Of a stretch of 64,000 nucleotides of DNA, positions 18,483-26,974 are shown piece after piece (position 1 is the first letter of the stretch; each line of letters starts with the position of its first letter). A program made the position numbers and the translations under genes. The notes beneath the pieces were generated by a model. The model was given only the letters and a program-made list of their open reading frames with translations, was not told the DNA's origin and ran no database searches. This DNA comes from an uncultured Eubacteriales bacterium (GTDB lineage Bacteria; Bacillota; Clostridia; Christensenellales; CAG-917): positions 62,001-126,000 of the forward strand of contig URAF01000004.1 of the NCBI GenBank assembly GCA_900545885.1. The letters run 5' to 3'.

Positions 18483-21400
18483 ATGAATTATTACAACAAT
18501 CCCGATGTATATTGCGTAAACGCACTGCCCAAGCACGGCGCGGGTTATCCTTTGAACGCCGACGGTTCCGAACGTAAAGTTTGCCTGAGCGGCAAATGGA
18601 ACTTCAAATTTTTCCCGTCCGTTATGTTGCTCGACGTCAATCCCGCAAGCTGGGACACAATCGACGTTCCTTCCAACTGGCAGCTCAAAGGATACGGCAA
18701 ACCCATTTACACCAACATCAGATATCCGTATCCCATCTGCACCAATCCTCTGAAACTCCCCGCAATCGACGACACCGACAACTCCTGTGGCGTTTATATG
18801 CGTGAGTTCGACCTCGAACCTTTCACTGGAAGAGTACACGTGGAATTTGCGGCGAACAGCGGTGCGGAAGTTTACGTCAACGGCACTTTCGCGGGGTATT
18901 CCGAGTCCAGTTTCGACTATCAGGAATACGACATCACCGACCTTGTCAAAGTCGGCAGGAACGAAATCAAAATCGTGGTTTACCGTTACACCACGGGCAG
19001 CTATCTCGAAGACCAGGATATGTGGCGTTTGTCGGGTATTTTCCGCGACGTAATGCTCATTTTCGTTCCCGAGTGCAGAATTGCGGACCTCTATGCCCGT
19101 GCGGTATTCGGCAAAACCTTCGATAAGGCGCAGTTCAGACTGGGCGTCAACGTCGACTGCAAAGGCGCGGCTCTCGAAGGCGGCAAAATCGTCGTTGACC
19201 TCAAAGACGCGGCAGGCAAGAGCGTGGCGCAGGGCGTGTTGTCCGTGGGCGACGTCGCAAACGGAAAATCGGCAACCGTAAGATTTGAAAAAGAAGTCGT
19301 CGCACCTCACCTTTGGAGTGCGGAAGACCCTTATCTTTACACGCTGTTCGTTGCTCTCGTCAAAGCGGACGGAACCACCGCGGATATCAGAAGCATCAAG
19401 TTCGGTTTCCGCAAAATCGAAGTTCTGCCCAAGAGGGGAGAAGAGGAACCCGTCATTCTGCTCAACGGCAAGAAACTCAAAATCCGCGGCGTAAACCGTC
19501 ACGAGTTCCACCCCGAATACGGTCACGCAGTTCCCGCGGAACTTACGGAAAAAGACCTTATCATTCTCCGCAACAACAACATCAACAGCCTGCGTACTTC
19601 GCACTATCCCAACTCCCGCGCGCTTTACGAACTCTGCGACCGCTACGGAATTATGGTTATGAGCGAAAACAACCTCGAAACTCACGGGCTTGCGATGTCT
19701 ATTCCCCGCGGCAAACAGCGTTGGGTAAAACAGGTATGCCACAGAATGGACAATATGGTTCGCGCGTTCCGCAACCACGCTTGCGTGCTGTTCTGGTCGC
19801 TCGGCAACGAGTCCGGCAACGGCAGAGCCTTCGGCGAAATGAAAAAGATCGCGCTTGCGCTCGACAAGACTCGTCCCATTCACTACGAATGCGACGGTTG
19901 GCTCCGCGACACTGACATCATGAGCGAAATGTACACACCCATGGAGAAAATGGAAGAAATCGGCAAAAACCGTTTCCATATGCACAGTCAGGCATTGTGG
20001 GCGCCCTGGGGTCATCTGCTTTCGCCGTATATGTACCGTGACAAGCCCTTCATCCAGTGTGAATACGCACACGCAATGGGCAACAGCCTCGGCAACTTCG
20101 CAGATTATTGGAGAGAGTTCAAGAAGTACGACCGTCTGTGCGGCGGCTACATATGGGACTTTGCCGACCAGTCCATCAAACGCGTACAGGCAGACGGCAC
20201 CGTGGAATGGACGTACGGCGGCGACTGGGGCGACCAGCCCAACGACGGCACGTTTGCGTTCAACGGAATAGTTCGCGCAGACCGTTCGCCCAACCCCGCG
20301 CTTTACGAAGTAAAGAAAGTTTATCAGCAGATACAATTCGCGCTCGAAGGCGGCAGAATAGCGGTTACCAACGAATATATGTTCCGTGACCTTTCCGCTT
20401 ATTCTCTCCGCGTCGAACTCGTAGAGGACGGCATTTCCAAGGAAATCAAGGAAATCGCAATGCCCGACGTAAAACCCGGTGAAAAGGGTTATGCGGATAT
20501 GCCGTTCGCAATCGCCGCGGACAAAGACGTTGCCGTCAACGTTTATGCGGTTCAGAAAGCCGACGAACGCGGCATTGAAGCCGGTCACATCGTCGCGGAA
20601 GAGCAGATTGCGGTCAGAGCATTCAAGCAGGAAGAAGTACAGGAAGCGGAAGGCAAAACCGTGTCCAAGGAAGGCGAAGACGTCGTCATCGACGGCGGAG
20701 CGGTTGTCGCACGCGTCAACGGCGATACGGGTTATATCGACTCTATCCGCATAAGGGGCAAAGAAGTTCTTGCCGCTCCCGTCAAACCCAACTTCTGGCG
20801 CGCTCCCATCGACAACGATTTGTCGCCGCAAATTCCGCCCATCGCTCAGGCAGTGTTCGGCAAATTCGCGTTCAAAAAGGCGCAGGAACGCATCGTAAAA
20901 TCCAACTACACGCTCACCGAAAAGGGCATCGAAATAGACTGGTATATGCCCAAGATGCTCCGTCTCAAAACCCGTTACGAAGCGGTCAAAGACGGACTTA
21001 AAGTCACGCTTACCTGCGTAAACGCGATATTCGGTCTGCCCAGATACGGTTTTGATATGAAACTCGCAACGTCCGACGACGTGACGTTCTACGGCAGAGG
21101 CCCGCAGGAGAACTACTGCGACAGAAAGACGGGCGCGAAACTCGGCGTTTACAGCGGCAAAATCGAGGACTTCCAGCACGACTATCTCGTGCCGCAGGAA
21201 AACGGCAACCACTGTGATACCCGTTACGTACAGATAGGCGGCGAAAACGGAGTCAGAATTTCCGCAGTCGGCAAACCTTTCGAATTCTCCTGCCATAACT
21301 ATTCGTTGCACGAACTCGAAAGAGCAAAACACCTGCATGAACTCAACAAGGAAGACGACGGCGTGTACGTGTTCGTCGACGGCAAACAGCGCGGTGTTGG

Positions 21401-21488
21401 CGGCGATATTCCCGCACTTGCCTGTGTCAAACCCCAGTACAAAATCAAACCTTATCAGGTGCACACCGTAAGTTTCGTCATCAAATAA
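18483..21488 (+). CDS. Beta-galactosidase, GH2 LacZ type
   Basis: Hydrolyses terminal beta-galactosides. The protein has 1001 residues, the LacZ class length, with sugar-binding jelly-roll, Ig-like, TIM-barrel and C-terminal Bgal small-chain domains. The acid/base is in SLGNESGNG (E443) and the nucleophile in FIQCEYAHAMG (E527); ENNLETHGL and the substrate motif RTSHYPN are also present. There is no signal peptide, so it acts in the cytoplasm on imported sugar. AGAGAGG precedes ATG 18483. It follows the zinc-ribbon gene by 43 bases with no visible promoter and is closed by a strong terminator, so it may ride on the dnaG-rpoD operon. Confidence 0.95.
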   Translation: MNYYNNPDVYCVNALPKHGAGYPLNADGSERKVCLSGKWNFKFFPSVMLLDVNPASWDTIDVPSNWQLKGYGKPIYTNIRYPYPICTNPLKLPAIDDTDNSCGVYMREFDLEPFTGRVHVEFAANSGAEVYVNGTFAGYSESSFDYQEYDITDLVKVGRNEIKIVVYRYTTGSYLEDQDMWRLSGIFRDVMLIFVPECRIADLYARAVFGKTFDKAQFRLGVNVDCKGAALEGGKIVVDLKDAAGKSVAQGVLSVGDVANGKSATVRFEKEVVAPHLWSAEDPYLYTLFVALVKADGTTADIRSIKFGFRKIEVLPKRGEEEPVILLNGKKLKIRGVNRHEFHPEYGHAVPAELTEKDLIILRNNNINSLRTSHYPNSRALYELCDRYGIMVMSENNLETHGLAMSIPRGKQRWVKQVCHRMDNMVRAFRNHACVLFWSLGNESGNGRAFGEMKKIALALDKTRPIHYECDGWLRDTDIMSEMYTPMEKMEEIGKNRFHMHSQALWAPWGHLLSPYMYRDKPFIQCEYAHAMGNSLGNFADYWREFKKYDRLCGGYIWDFADQSIKRVQADGTVEWTYGGDWGDQPNDGTFAFNGIVRADRSPNPALYEVKKVYQQIQFALEGGRIAVTNEYMFRDLSAYSLRVELVEDGISKEIKEIAMPDVKPGEKGYADMPFAIAADKDVAVNVYAVQKADERGIEAGHIVAEEQIAVRAFKQEEVQEAEGKTVSKEGEDVVIDGGAVVARVNGDTGYIDSIRIRGKEVLAAPVKPNFWRAPIDNDLSPQIPPIAQAVFGKFAFKKAQERIVKSNYTLTEKGIEIDWYMPKMLRLKTRYEAVKDGLKVTLTCVNAIFGLPRYGFDMKLATSDDVTFYGRGPQENYCDRKTGAKLGVYSGKIEDFQHDYLVPQENGNHCDTRYVQIGGENGVRISAVGKPFEFSCHNYSLHELERAKHLHELNKEDDGVYVFVDGKQRGVGGDIPALACVKPQYKIKPYQVHTVSFVIK

Positions 21489-21555
21489 TCTGCCGAGGGC
21501 AGAGGTCAATCAAGCCGAAGCCCCAAGGGAGAAAAGACGGATTTGAATCAGTCCA

Positions 21556-21592
21556 GCCGCGCGCGTTGAAAAACGGGCGCGGCATTTTTTTT
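21556..21592 (+). terminator. Intrinsic terminator after the beta-galactosidase gene
   Basis: Stem GCCGCGC/GCGCGGC, one G-G mismatch, then CGTT/AACG closing a GAAA loop, followed by eight T (21585-21592). The stretch 21593-21774 after it is A-rich and shows no gene. Confidence 0.93.
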
Positions 21593-21774
21593 GCCGACGT
21601 CCGAAAGCGAAGGCGTTTCGACGGAAGATACTGTTGAAAATACAATTCAATATCTAATGGAAAATTCTATGGAAAACCTTATCGAAAACCGATTGAAAAT
21701 CCGCTTTGAAATCCGACTTAAATCGCCGTAAACTGTAATCATATGGAAATATTTTGTATATTTTGCTGTTTGGG

Positions 21775-21803
21775 TTGACTTAATATCTGGGCGCAACTAT
21801 AAT
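21775..21803 (+). promoter_or_regulatory. Sigma-A promoter of thrS
   Basis: TTGACT (21775-21780), a 17-base spacer and TATAAT (21798-21803). The expected start near 21810 gives a leader of about 50 bases holding a small CGGCC/GGCCG hairpin (21827-21844) just before the ribosome binding site. That is too short for a T-box riboswitch. Confidence 0.87.
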
Positions 21804-21862
21804 TCTTTATGCTATTAAAATAAGCACGGCCGTTCGTGGGGCCGATTGCAAAGGAGTTTTTT

Positions 21863-23800
21863 ATGTTTATCACACTCAAAGACGGCAACAAAATGGAGAT
21901 TGACGGCGCAAAATCCGCGCTCGAAGTCACAAAGCAAATCAGCGAAGGTCTTGCAAGAGCGGCTCTCGTATGTCGCATTGACGGACAAATCGCTTCTATG
22001 AACACGGTCATCGACAAGGATTGCACTTTCGAAGTGCTCACTTTCGCCGACGAAGAGGGCAGAGCCGCTTACCGTCACACTTGCTCGCATATTCTCGCTC
22101 AGGCGGTCAAGAACATTTATCCGACCGTTCAGCTCGCCATAGGACCCGCCGTTAAAGACGGTTTCTATTACGATTTCGATTTCAAGACCCCTATCACTCA
22201 GGCGGATTTCGAAAAAATCGAAGCGGAAATGAAGAGCATAATCAAAGCCGATATGCCCATTGTCAAGCAGACCGTTTCCCGTCAGGAAGCCGAAAAGCTT
22301 ATCAAGAAGATGAAGCAGACCTACAAAATGGAACTGCTTTCCGATATACCCGAAGGCGAAGAAATCACTTTCTATACGCAGGGCGATTTCACCGACCTTT
22401 GCGCGGGTCCTCACCTTGCGTCCACGGGCAAAGTCAAATGTTTCAAACTCACGTCGCTCACCGGTGCTTACTGGCGCGGCAACGAGAAGAACAAAATGCT
22501 CACCAGAATTTACGGTACGGCGTTTGACAAAAAATCCGACCTCGAAGAGTATCTCAACAAACTCGAAGAGGCAAAGAAGCGCGACCACAACAAACTCGGT
22601 CGCGAACTTGGTCTGTTCATGACGGACGAAAACATCGGTCAGGGTCTTCCTCTCCTTATGCCAAAGGGCGCGAAAATCGTTCAGATTATGCAGCGTTTCG
22701 TCGAGGACGAAGAAGAGAAGAGAGGTTATCTCCTCACCAAAACTCCGATTATGTCCAAGAACAACCTGTTCATCACCTCGGGACACTGGGACCACTACAA
22801 AGACAAGATGTTCTACATCGGCGAAGAAGACGTCGACGACGAAATCCTTTGCCTGCGTCCCATGACTTGCCCCTTCCAGTTCACAATCTACAAGAACGGA
22901 CTTAAATCTTATCGCGATCTGCCTTTGCGTTACGCCGAAACCGCAACGCTGTTCCGCAAGGAAGCAAGCGGCGAAATGCACGGTTTGACGAGAGTGCGCC
23001 AGTTCACGCTTGCGGACGGTCACATCGTTTGCACGCCCGACCAGCTCGAAGACGAATTCTTCGACGCGGTCGACCTCATCAAGTTCATGCTCAAAACCTT
23101 CGAGCTCGAAAACGACGTGACTTACCGTTTCTCCCGTTGGGACCCCGCAAATGCGGACAAATACGTCGGCACCGCGGCAGACTGGGAAAAGACGGAAAGC
23201 GTGATGAAGAAAATCCTCGACGACCTCAACATCGAGTACACCGAAGCGTGGGGCGAAGCCGCATTCTACGGACCCAAACTCGACGTTCAAGGCACCAACG
23301 TTCACGGCAAAGAGGACACGCTCTTCACGGTTCAGCTTGACTTCGCGCTTGCCGAAAGGTTCGATATGATTTACATCGACGAGAACGGCGAAAAGGCGCG
23401 TCCGCTTATCATCCACCGCAGTTCGATAGGCTGCTACGAGCGTACGCTTGCAATGCTCATCGAAAAATACAACGGAGCATTCCCGCTCTGGATGGCACCC
23501 GAACAGGTCAGAGTGCTTTCTCTTACCGACCGCACCGCAGACAACGCAAAAGCCGTTGCAAGAAAACTTACGGCGGCGGGACTGCGCGCAAACGCAGACG
23601 TCAGAAGCGAGAAACTCGGCAAGAAAATCCGTGAAGCGCAACTTGAAAAAGTGCCTTATGTCCTCGTTATCGGCGACAAGGAAGCGGAGCAGGGCGTAGT
23701 TGCGGTTCGTCAGCGTACGGAAGGTGACCTCGGCACAATGCAGGTGTCCGACTTCATCGCGCTTGCAAAAGAAGAAGTCGCAAGCAAAGCGAGAAAGTAA
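21863..23800 (+). CDS. thrS: Threonyl-tRNA synthetase
   Basis: Charges tRNA-Thr. The 645-residue protein has the full order: TGS domain, editing domain with HTCSHILAQA, class II catalytic core with the MTCP zinc-ligand cysteine, motif 2 region (FRKEASGEMHGLTRVRQF), the HIV histidine, motif 3 (IHRSSIGCYER), and the anticodon-binding domain. ATG 21863 is chosen because AAGGAG lies six bases upstream; the longer frame starting at 21836 has no such site. It stands alone between its own promoter and terminator. Confidence 0.97.
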   Translation: MFITLKDGNKMEIDGAKSALEVTKQISEGLARAALVCRIDGQIASMNTVIDKDCTFEVLTFADEEGRAAYRHTCSHILAQAVKNIYPTVQLAIGPAVKDGFYYDFDFKTPITQADFEKIEAEMKSIIKADMPIVKQTVSRQEAEKLIKKMKQTYKMELLSDIPEGEEITFYTQGDFTDLCAGPHLASTGKVKCFKLTSLTGAYWRGNEKNKMLTRIYGTAFDKKSDLEEYLNKLEEAKKRDHNKLGRELGLFMTDENIGQGLPLLMPKGAKIVQIMQRFVEDEEEKRGYLLTKTPIMSKNNLFITSGHWDHYKDKMFYIGEEDVDDEILCLRPMTCPFQFTIYKNGLKSYRDLPLRYAETATLFRKEASGEMHGLTRVRQFTLADGHIVCTPDQLEDEFFDAVDLIKFMLKTFELENDVTYRFSRWDPANADKYVGTAADWEKTESVMKKILDDLNIEYTEAWGEAAFYGPKLDVQGTNVHGKEDTLFTVQLDFALAERFDMIYIDENGEKARPLIIHRSSIGCYERTLAMLIEKYNGAFPLWMAPEQVRVLSLTDRTADNAKAVARKLTAAGLRANADVRSEKLGKKIREAQLEKVPYVLVIGDKEAEQGVVAVRQRTEGDLGTMQVSDFIALAKEEVASKARK

Positions 23801-23870
23801 GCAAAATTCGGTAAAAGCGTTAAACGCAATCCGATTTCAAAACAAAACCGCAAAAACCAACTATCAAATT

Positions 23871-23904
23871 CAAAAACCCGCAAATCCTGCGGGTTTTTGT
23901 TTTG
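23871..23904 (+). terminator. Intrinsic terminator after thrS
   Basis: Twelve-bp stem CAAAAACCCGCA/TGCGGGTTTTTG with an AATCC loop, followed by TTTT. The leading A-run would also let it work from the other strand. Confidence 0.92.
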
Positions 23905-23935
23905 TTGGGGGGGGTGACTGATTGTTTTTTTGGTC

Positions 23936-23988
23936 ATTGACTTATAAATTTTGCGGTCGTTGAAATATTAATGCTGAATTAAGTCAAT
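23936..23988. repeat. 9-bp inverted repeat upstream of the 24084 membrane-protein gene
   Basis: ATTGACTTA at 23936-23944 and its exact reverse complement TAAGTCAAT at 23980-23988, with 35 bases between the arms. The left arm contains a TTGACT that could be a -35, but no good -10 is found at the right distance. It may be a regulator site or chance in A/T-rich DNA. Confidence 0.4.
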
Positions 23989-24083
23989 CGGCACATAATA
24001 ATAGCGCAGTTGCGAATAAATGCAAGTTGCAAACATTCAATGAATGTTATATACTGCATAAAAATGCAAATGAAGAGGGTTTG

Positions 24084-24809
24084 ATGATTTTTACGGGTGA
24101 ACATTGGTATGTCGGTTTGCTGCAAGTACTTGTATTTGCCGCCGAAACCGCTTGCGTTCTGCGTTTCGTGCGCAGATATCCCGTTGTCAATCTCACTTTC
24201 GTTCGTTGCGTGGGAGCGGCTCTCTTTGCAGGCAAGATGGCAGAGTATATCTCGAAACAGGCTATCCCGCTCGACTTTTCCACTTTGTCCTATTTTCTTA
24301 TGGGCGTTGCCGTGTTTGTACCTCTCCGACCTTTACGCTCGACGGCGTCGTTTTGCGGTATGCTGAGCGGTATCATTTACGCCGTTACGCTTGCGCTGTT
24401 TCCGGAGTCGCATTTCAATTCGGGTATAAACGAAGCCACTCTTTTTACCGCGATGCTCAACCACAATCTACTTTATGCGGGCGGGCTTGCTTTGTCCGCG
24501 TACTATGTCTTCCGAAAAGAGGATGTTGTGTGGATTTTCGGGTGGATAGGCATTTTCGTCTGCTACGTGTTTTTGATGTCCGCGCGTTTCGGGGACGGGG
24601 GGACTACCATACTCAAAATTCTGGACGGTTCGGTGGTCACGATGGCGTTTCCCGATTTCGTTCCGACCGCGTGGTACTATGCGTTGTATTACACGGCGTG
24701 CATATTGTTGCTTGCAACGCTGTCCGCGGTTTTCTTTGTAGCGAACCGCAGATTGCACCGCCGCGACGCGCGCCGTTTTCTCGATTTTCCGCGTCGGATT
24801 GCGTCGTGA
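24084..24809 (+). CDS. Polytopic membrane protein of unknown function
   Basis: A 241-residue integral membrane protein with about seven hydrophobic segments and a basic C-terminal tail rich in Arg. Weak resemblance in length and topology to the YwaF/TMEM164-like family, but I see no decisive motif. ATG 24084 is preferred over earlier in-frame starts (24027, 24066) because GAAGAGGG lies about five bases upstream. It stands alone between the thrS terminator and the infC promoter. Confidence 0.7.
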   Translation: MIFTGEHWYVGLLQVLVFAAETACVLRFVRRYPVVNLTFVRCVGAALFAGKMAEYISKQAIPLDFSTLSYFLMGVAVFVPLRPLRSTASFCGMLSGIIYAVTLALFPESHFNSGINEATLFTAMLNHNLLYAGGLALSAYYVFRKEDVVWIFGWIGIFVCYVFLMSARFGDGGTTILKILDGSVVTMAFPDFVPTAWYYALYYTACILLLATLSAVFFVANRRLHRRDARRFLDFPRRIAS

Positions 24810-24851
24810 TTTTTCCGTCGGCGGAATATTGAAACATTTTTGTCAAATCGT

Positions 24852-24880
24852 TTGACACGACCGCGTATTTTTGGTATAGT
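24852..24880 (+). promoter_or_regulatory. Sigma-A promoter of the infC-rpmI-rplT operon
   Basis: TTGACA (24852-24857), 17-base spacer, TATAGT (24875-24880). Transcription should begin near 24887, giving a leader of about 125 bases. Confidence 0.9.
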
Positions 24881-24906
24881 AATCGGGCAAGCAAAGGTTT
24901 CCTTTC

Positions 24907-24995
24907 ACCACCGACTTCGTCAAGTGGTTATCGCAATGAGATTTTCCCTTATGGGATTCGGTTGTGTCGGAGAACTTTGTTCGCCGACATTTTTT
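24907..24995 (+). promoter_or_regulatory. infC leader with attenuator (IF3/L20-operon leader type)
   Basis: An upstream hairpin (ACCAC 24907-24911 with GTGGT 24924-24928, inner GAC-TTC-GTC) is followed by a terminator-like hairpin at 24965-24989 (TGTCGG/CCGACA, one mismatch, GAAC/GTTC) and six T. CCGAC at 24911-24915 can pair with GTCGG at 24966-24970, so the two structures exclude each other. In Firmicutes this operon is autoregulated by L20 through a leader of this kind; the exact Rfam match was not tested. Confidence 0.72.
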
Positions 24996-25010
24996 ATTCG
25001 GAGGCAGCTC

Positions 25011-25529
25011 TTGAAGGAGTTAATTATCAACGAGAGAATAAGAGACCGCGAAGTCAGACTCATCGGTGAAGACGGCACGCAGTACGGTGTCATTTCCATC
25101 GCCGAAGCGCGCAGAATCGCCGAGGACAAAGGTTTCGACCTGTGCAAGGTTTCTCCGCCCGACGTCACTCCCGCCACCTGCAAGCTGATGGACTACGGCA
25201 AGTACCGTTACGACCAGCAGAAGCGCGAGAAAGAGCAGCGCAAGAACCAGCGCATAGTCGAGTTGAAAGAAGTTCGTTTGTCCGCTACAATCGACATCGG
25301 CGACACCAAACGTCTTGCGGCACAGACAGCCAAGTTCATCGCCGAAGGCAACAAGGTCAAGGCGTCAATCAGACTCAAAGGCAGACAGCAGGCTCACCCC
25401 GATATAGCAGTCGGCATCATCAAGGACTACATCGAAATGGTAGGCGAGGGCGCAATGGTCGAAAAGGCTCCCGTTCAGGAAGGCAGAATTATCTACACCA
25501 TTCTCGCTCCCCAGTCCAACAAAAAGTAA
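25011..25529 (+). CDS. infC: Translation initiation factor IF-3
   Basis: Binds the 30S subunit and checks start codon and initiator tRNA. The 172-residue protein shows INERIRDREVRLI at the N-terminus and DYGKYRYDQQKREKEQ, then the C-terminal domain (KEVRLSATIDIGD). The start chosen is TTG 25011, with GGAGG six bases upstream; the frame is open further 5' but that runs into the leader. A non-AUG start is expected for infC, which senses its own level through start-codon discrimination. The frame also has AAGGAG followed by ATT/ATC slightly downstream, so the true start could be a few codons later. Confidence 0.93.
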   Translation: MKELIINERIRDREVRLIGEDGTQYGVISIAEARRIAEDKGFDLCKVSPPDVTPATCKLMDYGKYRYDQQKREKEQRKNQRIVELKEVRLSATIDIGDTKRLAAQTAKFIAEGNKVKASIRLKGRQQAHPDIAVGIIKDYIEMVGEGAMVEKAPVQEGRIIYTILAPQSNKK

Positions 25530-25604
25530 GACAATCGGCGCGCAAGCGCATACCGTACGCGACAGTTTCGCGGCTCAATACAAATAACAACAGGAGGCAG
25601 CACT

Positions 25605-25802
25605 ATGCCAAAGCAGAAAACTCACAGCGGAGCAAAAAAGCGTTTCAGAAAGAGCGCAAACGGCCACTATAAGTGCGACCACAGCGGTCACGACCACATC
25701 CTGACCAAGAAGACGACCAAGAGAAAACGTTCTCTCCGTCAAGACCAGTACATCGACAAGACCAAAGAGGCCGAACTCAAGAGATTGTTGCCCTATCAAT
25801 AA
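25605..25802 (+). CDS. rpmI: 50S ribosomal protein L35
   Basis: Small basic ribosomal protein, 65 residues, with the family start KTHSGAKKRFRKSANG and a Lys/Arg-rich core. AGGAGG lies nine bases before the ATG. A C-H-H pattern (YKCDHSGHDH) occupies the middle, slightly more metal-like than in many L35 proteins. Second gene of the infC-rpmI-rplT operon. Confidence 0.97.
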   Translation: MPKQKTHSGAKKRFRKSANGHYKCDHSGHDHILTKKTTKRKRSLRQDQYIDKTKEAELKRLLPYQ

Positions 25803-25814
25803 GGAGATTGAACT

Positions 25815-26168
25815 ATGAGAATAAAGAGAGCTGTAAGCGCAGTCAAGAAGCGCAGAAAAATAATGAAACAAGCAAAAGGCTACTACGGCGGAAAACATCG
25901 TCTTTACCGCGTAGCCAAACAACAGGTCATGCGCAGCGGTTACTATGCCTACGTCGGCAGAAAACAGAAAAAGCGCGACTTCAGAAAACTGTGGATTGCA
26001 CGTATCAACGCCGCAGCACGTATGAACGACCTGAGCTACTCCAAGTTCATGCACGGTCTTAAACTGGCGGGCATCGACCTCAACCGCAAGGTTCTGAGCG
26101 AAATCGCCATTTCCGACCCTCAGGCATTCGCCGCACTCTGCGAACAGGCCAAAGCAAAACTCGCGTAA
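25815..26168 (+). CDS. rplT: 50S ribosomal protein L20
   Basis: Ribosome assembly protein of 117 residues that binds 23S rRNA and, in Firmicutes, represses its own operon through the infC leader. Typical sequence: RIKRAVSAVKKRRKIMKQAKGYYG, then LWIARINAAAR and a C-terminal globular part with GIDLNRK. AAGGAGA precedes the ATG. Last gene of the operon. Confidence 0.97.
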   Translation: MRIKRAVSAVKKRRKIMKQAKGYYGGKHRLYRVAKQQVMRSGYYAYVGRKQKKRDFRKLWIARINAAARMNDLSYSKFMHGLKLAGIDLNRKVLSEIAISDPQAFAALCEQAKAKLA

Positions 26169-26175
26169 AACTTTT

Positions 26176-26203
26176 AAGAGGCGCAACAACTTGCGCCTCT
26201 TTG
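26176..26203 (+). terminator. Terminator after rplT
   Basis: Eleven-bp stem AAGAGGCGCAA/TTGCGCCTCTT, loop CAAC, then TTTGATTATT. The T-run is short, so some read-through into the next gene, which starts 13 bases later, is likely. Confidence 0.82.
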
Positions 26204-26215
26204 ATTATTCACCGA

Positions 26216-26962
26216 ATGGATATAATCACTTCCACGCAAAACAAAACGGTAAAACTCGCACGTTCGCTCGCGGAAAAAAAGTTCCGCGAGCAGGCGGGTC
26301 TTTTTCTCGTTGAAGGCGTCAACATCGTGAAGGACCTTCCCGCCGACGCCGAAGTGGAGTTCGTGCTCGTTGCAGAGGGCAGACAGGCGGAATCCGCCGA
26401 ACTGCTTGCTTGTACGCGCGCGCAGGTGTATTATGTATCCGAAGCGGTCATGAAATCTTTGTCCGACACCGTCACGCCTTACGGGTTCGCGGCGGCTGTC
26501 AGGATTCCGAGAAGAGAGTTCTCACTTCCCGCAGGCAACGCCCTTATTCTCGACGGCGTTTCCGACCCCGGCAATCTCGGTACGATAATCCGTACCGCGG
26601 CGGCAACGGGTTTCGACGACGTTTATCTTCTGGACTGCGCCGACCCTTACGCGCCCAAAACCGTGCGCGCAAGTATGGGCGGAGTTTTCAGGGTTCGTCT
26701 TTTCAAGGTCGACGAGAAACAGGCGGTTGAAGTTGCAGGAAACCGCAATTCCGTCGCACTCGACATGGCGGGCGAATATATCACGGACAGCCGTCCCGTT
26801 CAGCCCGTGGTGTACATTGCGGGCAGTGAAGCGCACGGCATAAGGAAATCCCTTCTCGACGCGGCAAAGCGCGTTCTTGCTTTGCCTATGAAAAACGGAA
26901 TGGAGTCACTCAACGTGGCTGTGGCGACTGCGGTTGCCATATATCAGACTTTTATCAAGTAA
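26216..26962 (+). CDS. TrmH/SpoU-family RNA 2'-O-methyltransferase
   Basis: SPOUT-fold RNA methyltransferase, 248 residues. The N-terminal substrate-binding part (FLVEGVNIVKD) is followed by the knot domain with SDPGNLGTIIRTA, MGGVFRV, YIAGSEAHGI and the C-terminal NGMESLNVAVATAV SAM-binding loop. It resembles RlmB/YsgA-type enzymes that modify rRNA. The start is set at ATG 26216 (MDIITSTQN, a common family start); the longer frame overlaps the rplT terminator. No clear ribosome binding site is seen. Confidence 0.92.
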   Translation: MDIITSTQNKTVKLARSLAEKKFREQAGLFLVEGVNIVKDLPADAEVEFVLVAEGRQAESAELLACTRAQVYYVSEAVMKSLSDTVTPYGFAAAVRIPRREFSLPAGNALILDGVSDPGNLGTIIRTAAATGFDDVYLLDCADPYAPKTVRASMGGVFRVRLFKVDEKQAVEVAGNRNSVALDMAGEYITDSRPVQPVVYIAGSEAHGIRKSLLDAAKRVLALPMKNGMESLNVAVATAVAIYQTFIK

Positions 26963-26974
26963 TCGGAGGTTAGT

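Noticed and set aside
18423..21509. A 1028-codon open frame on the - strand opposite the beta-galactosidase gene
   Set aside because: Shadow of a well-supported GH2 gene; no ribosome binding site or recognisable domain.
21804..21862. T-box riboswitch before thrS
   Set aside because: The leader from the TATAAT promoter is only about 50 bases, too short for a T-box, and no specifier or antiterminator is seen.
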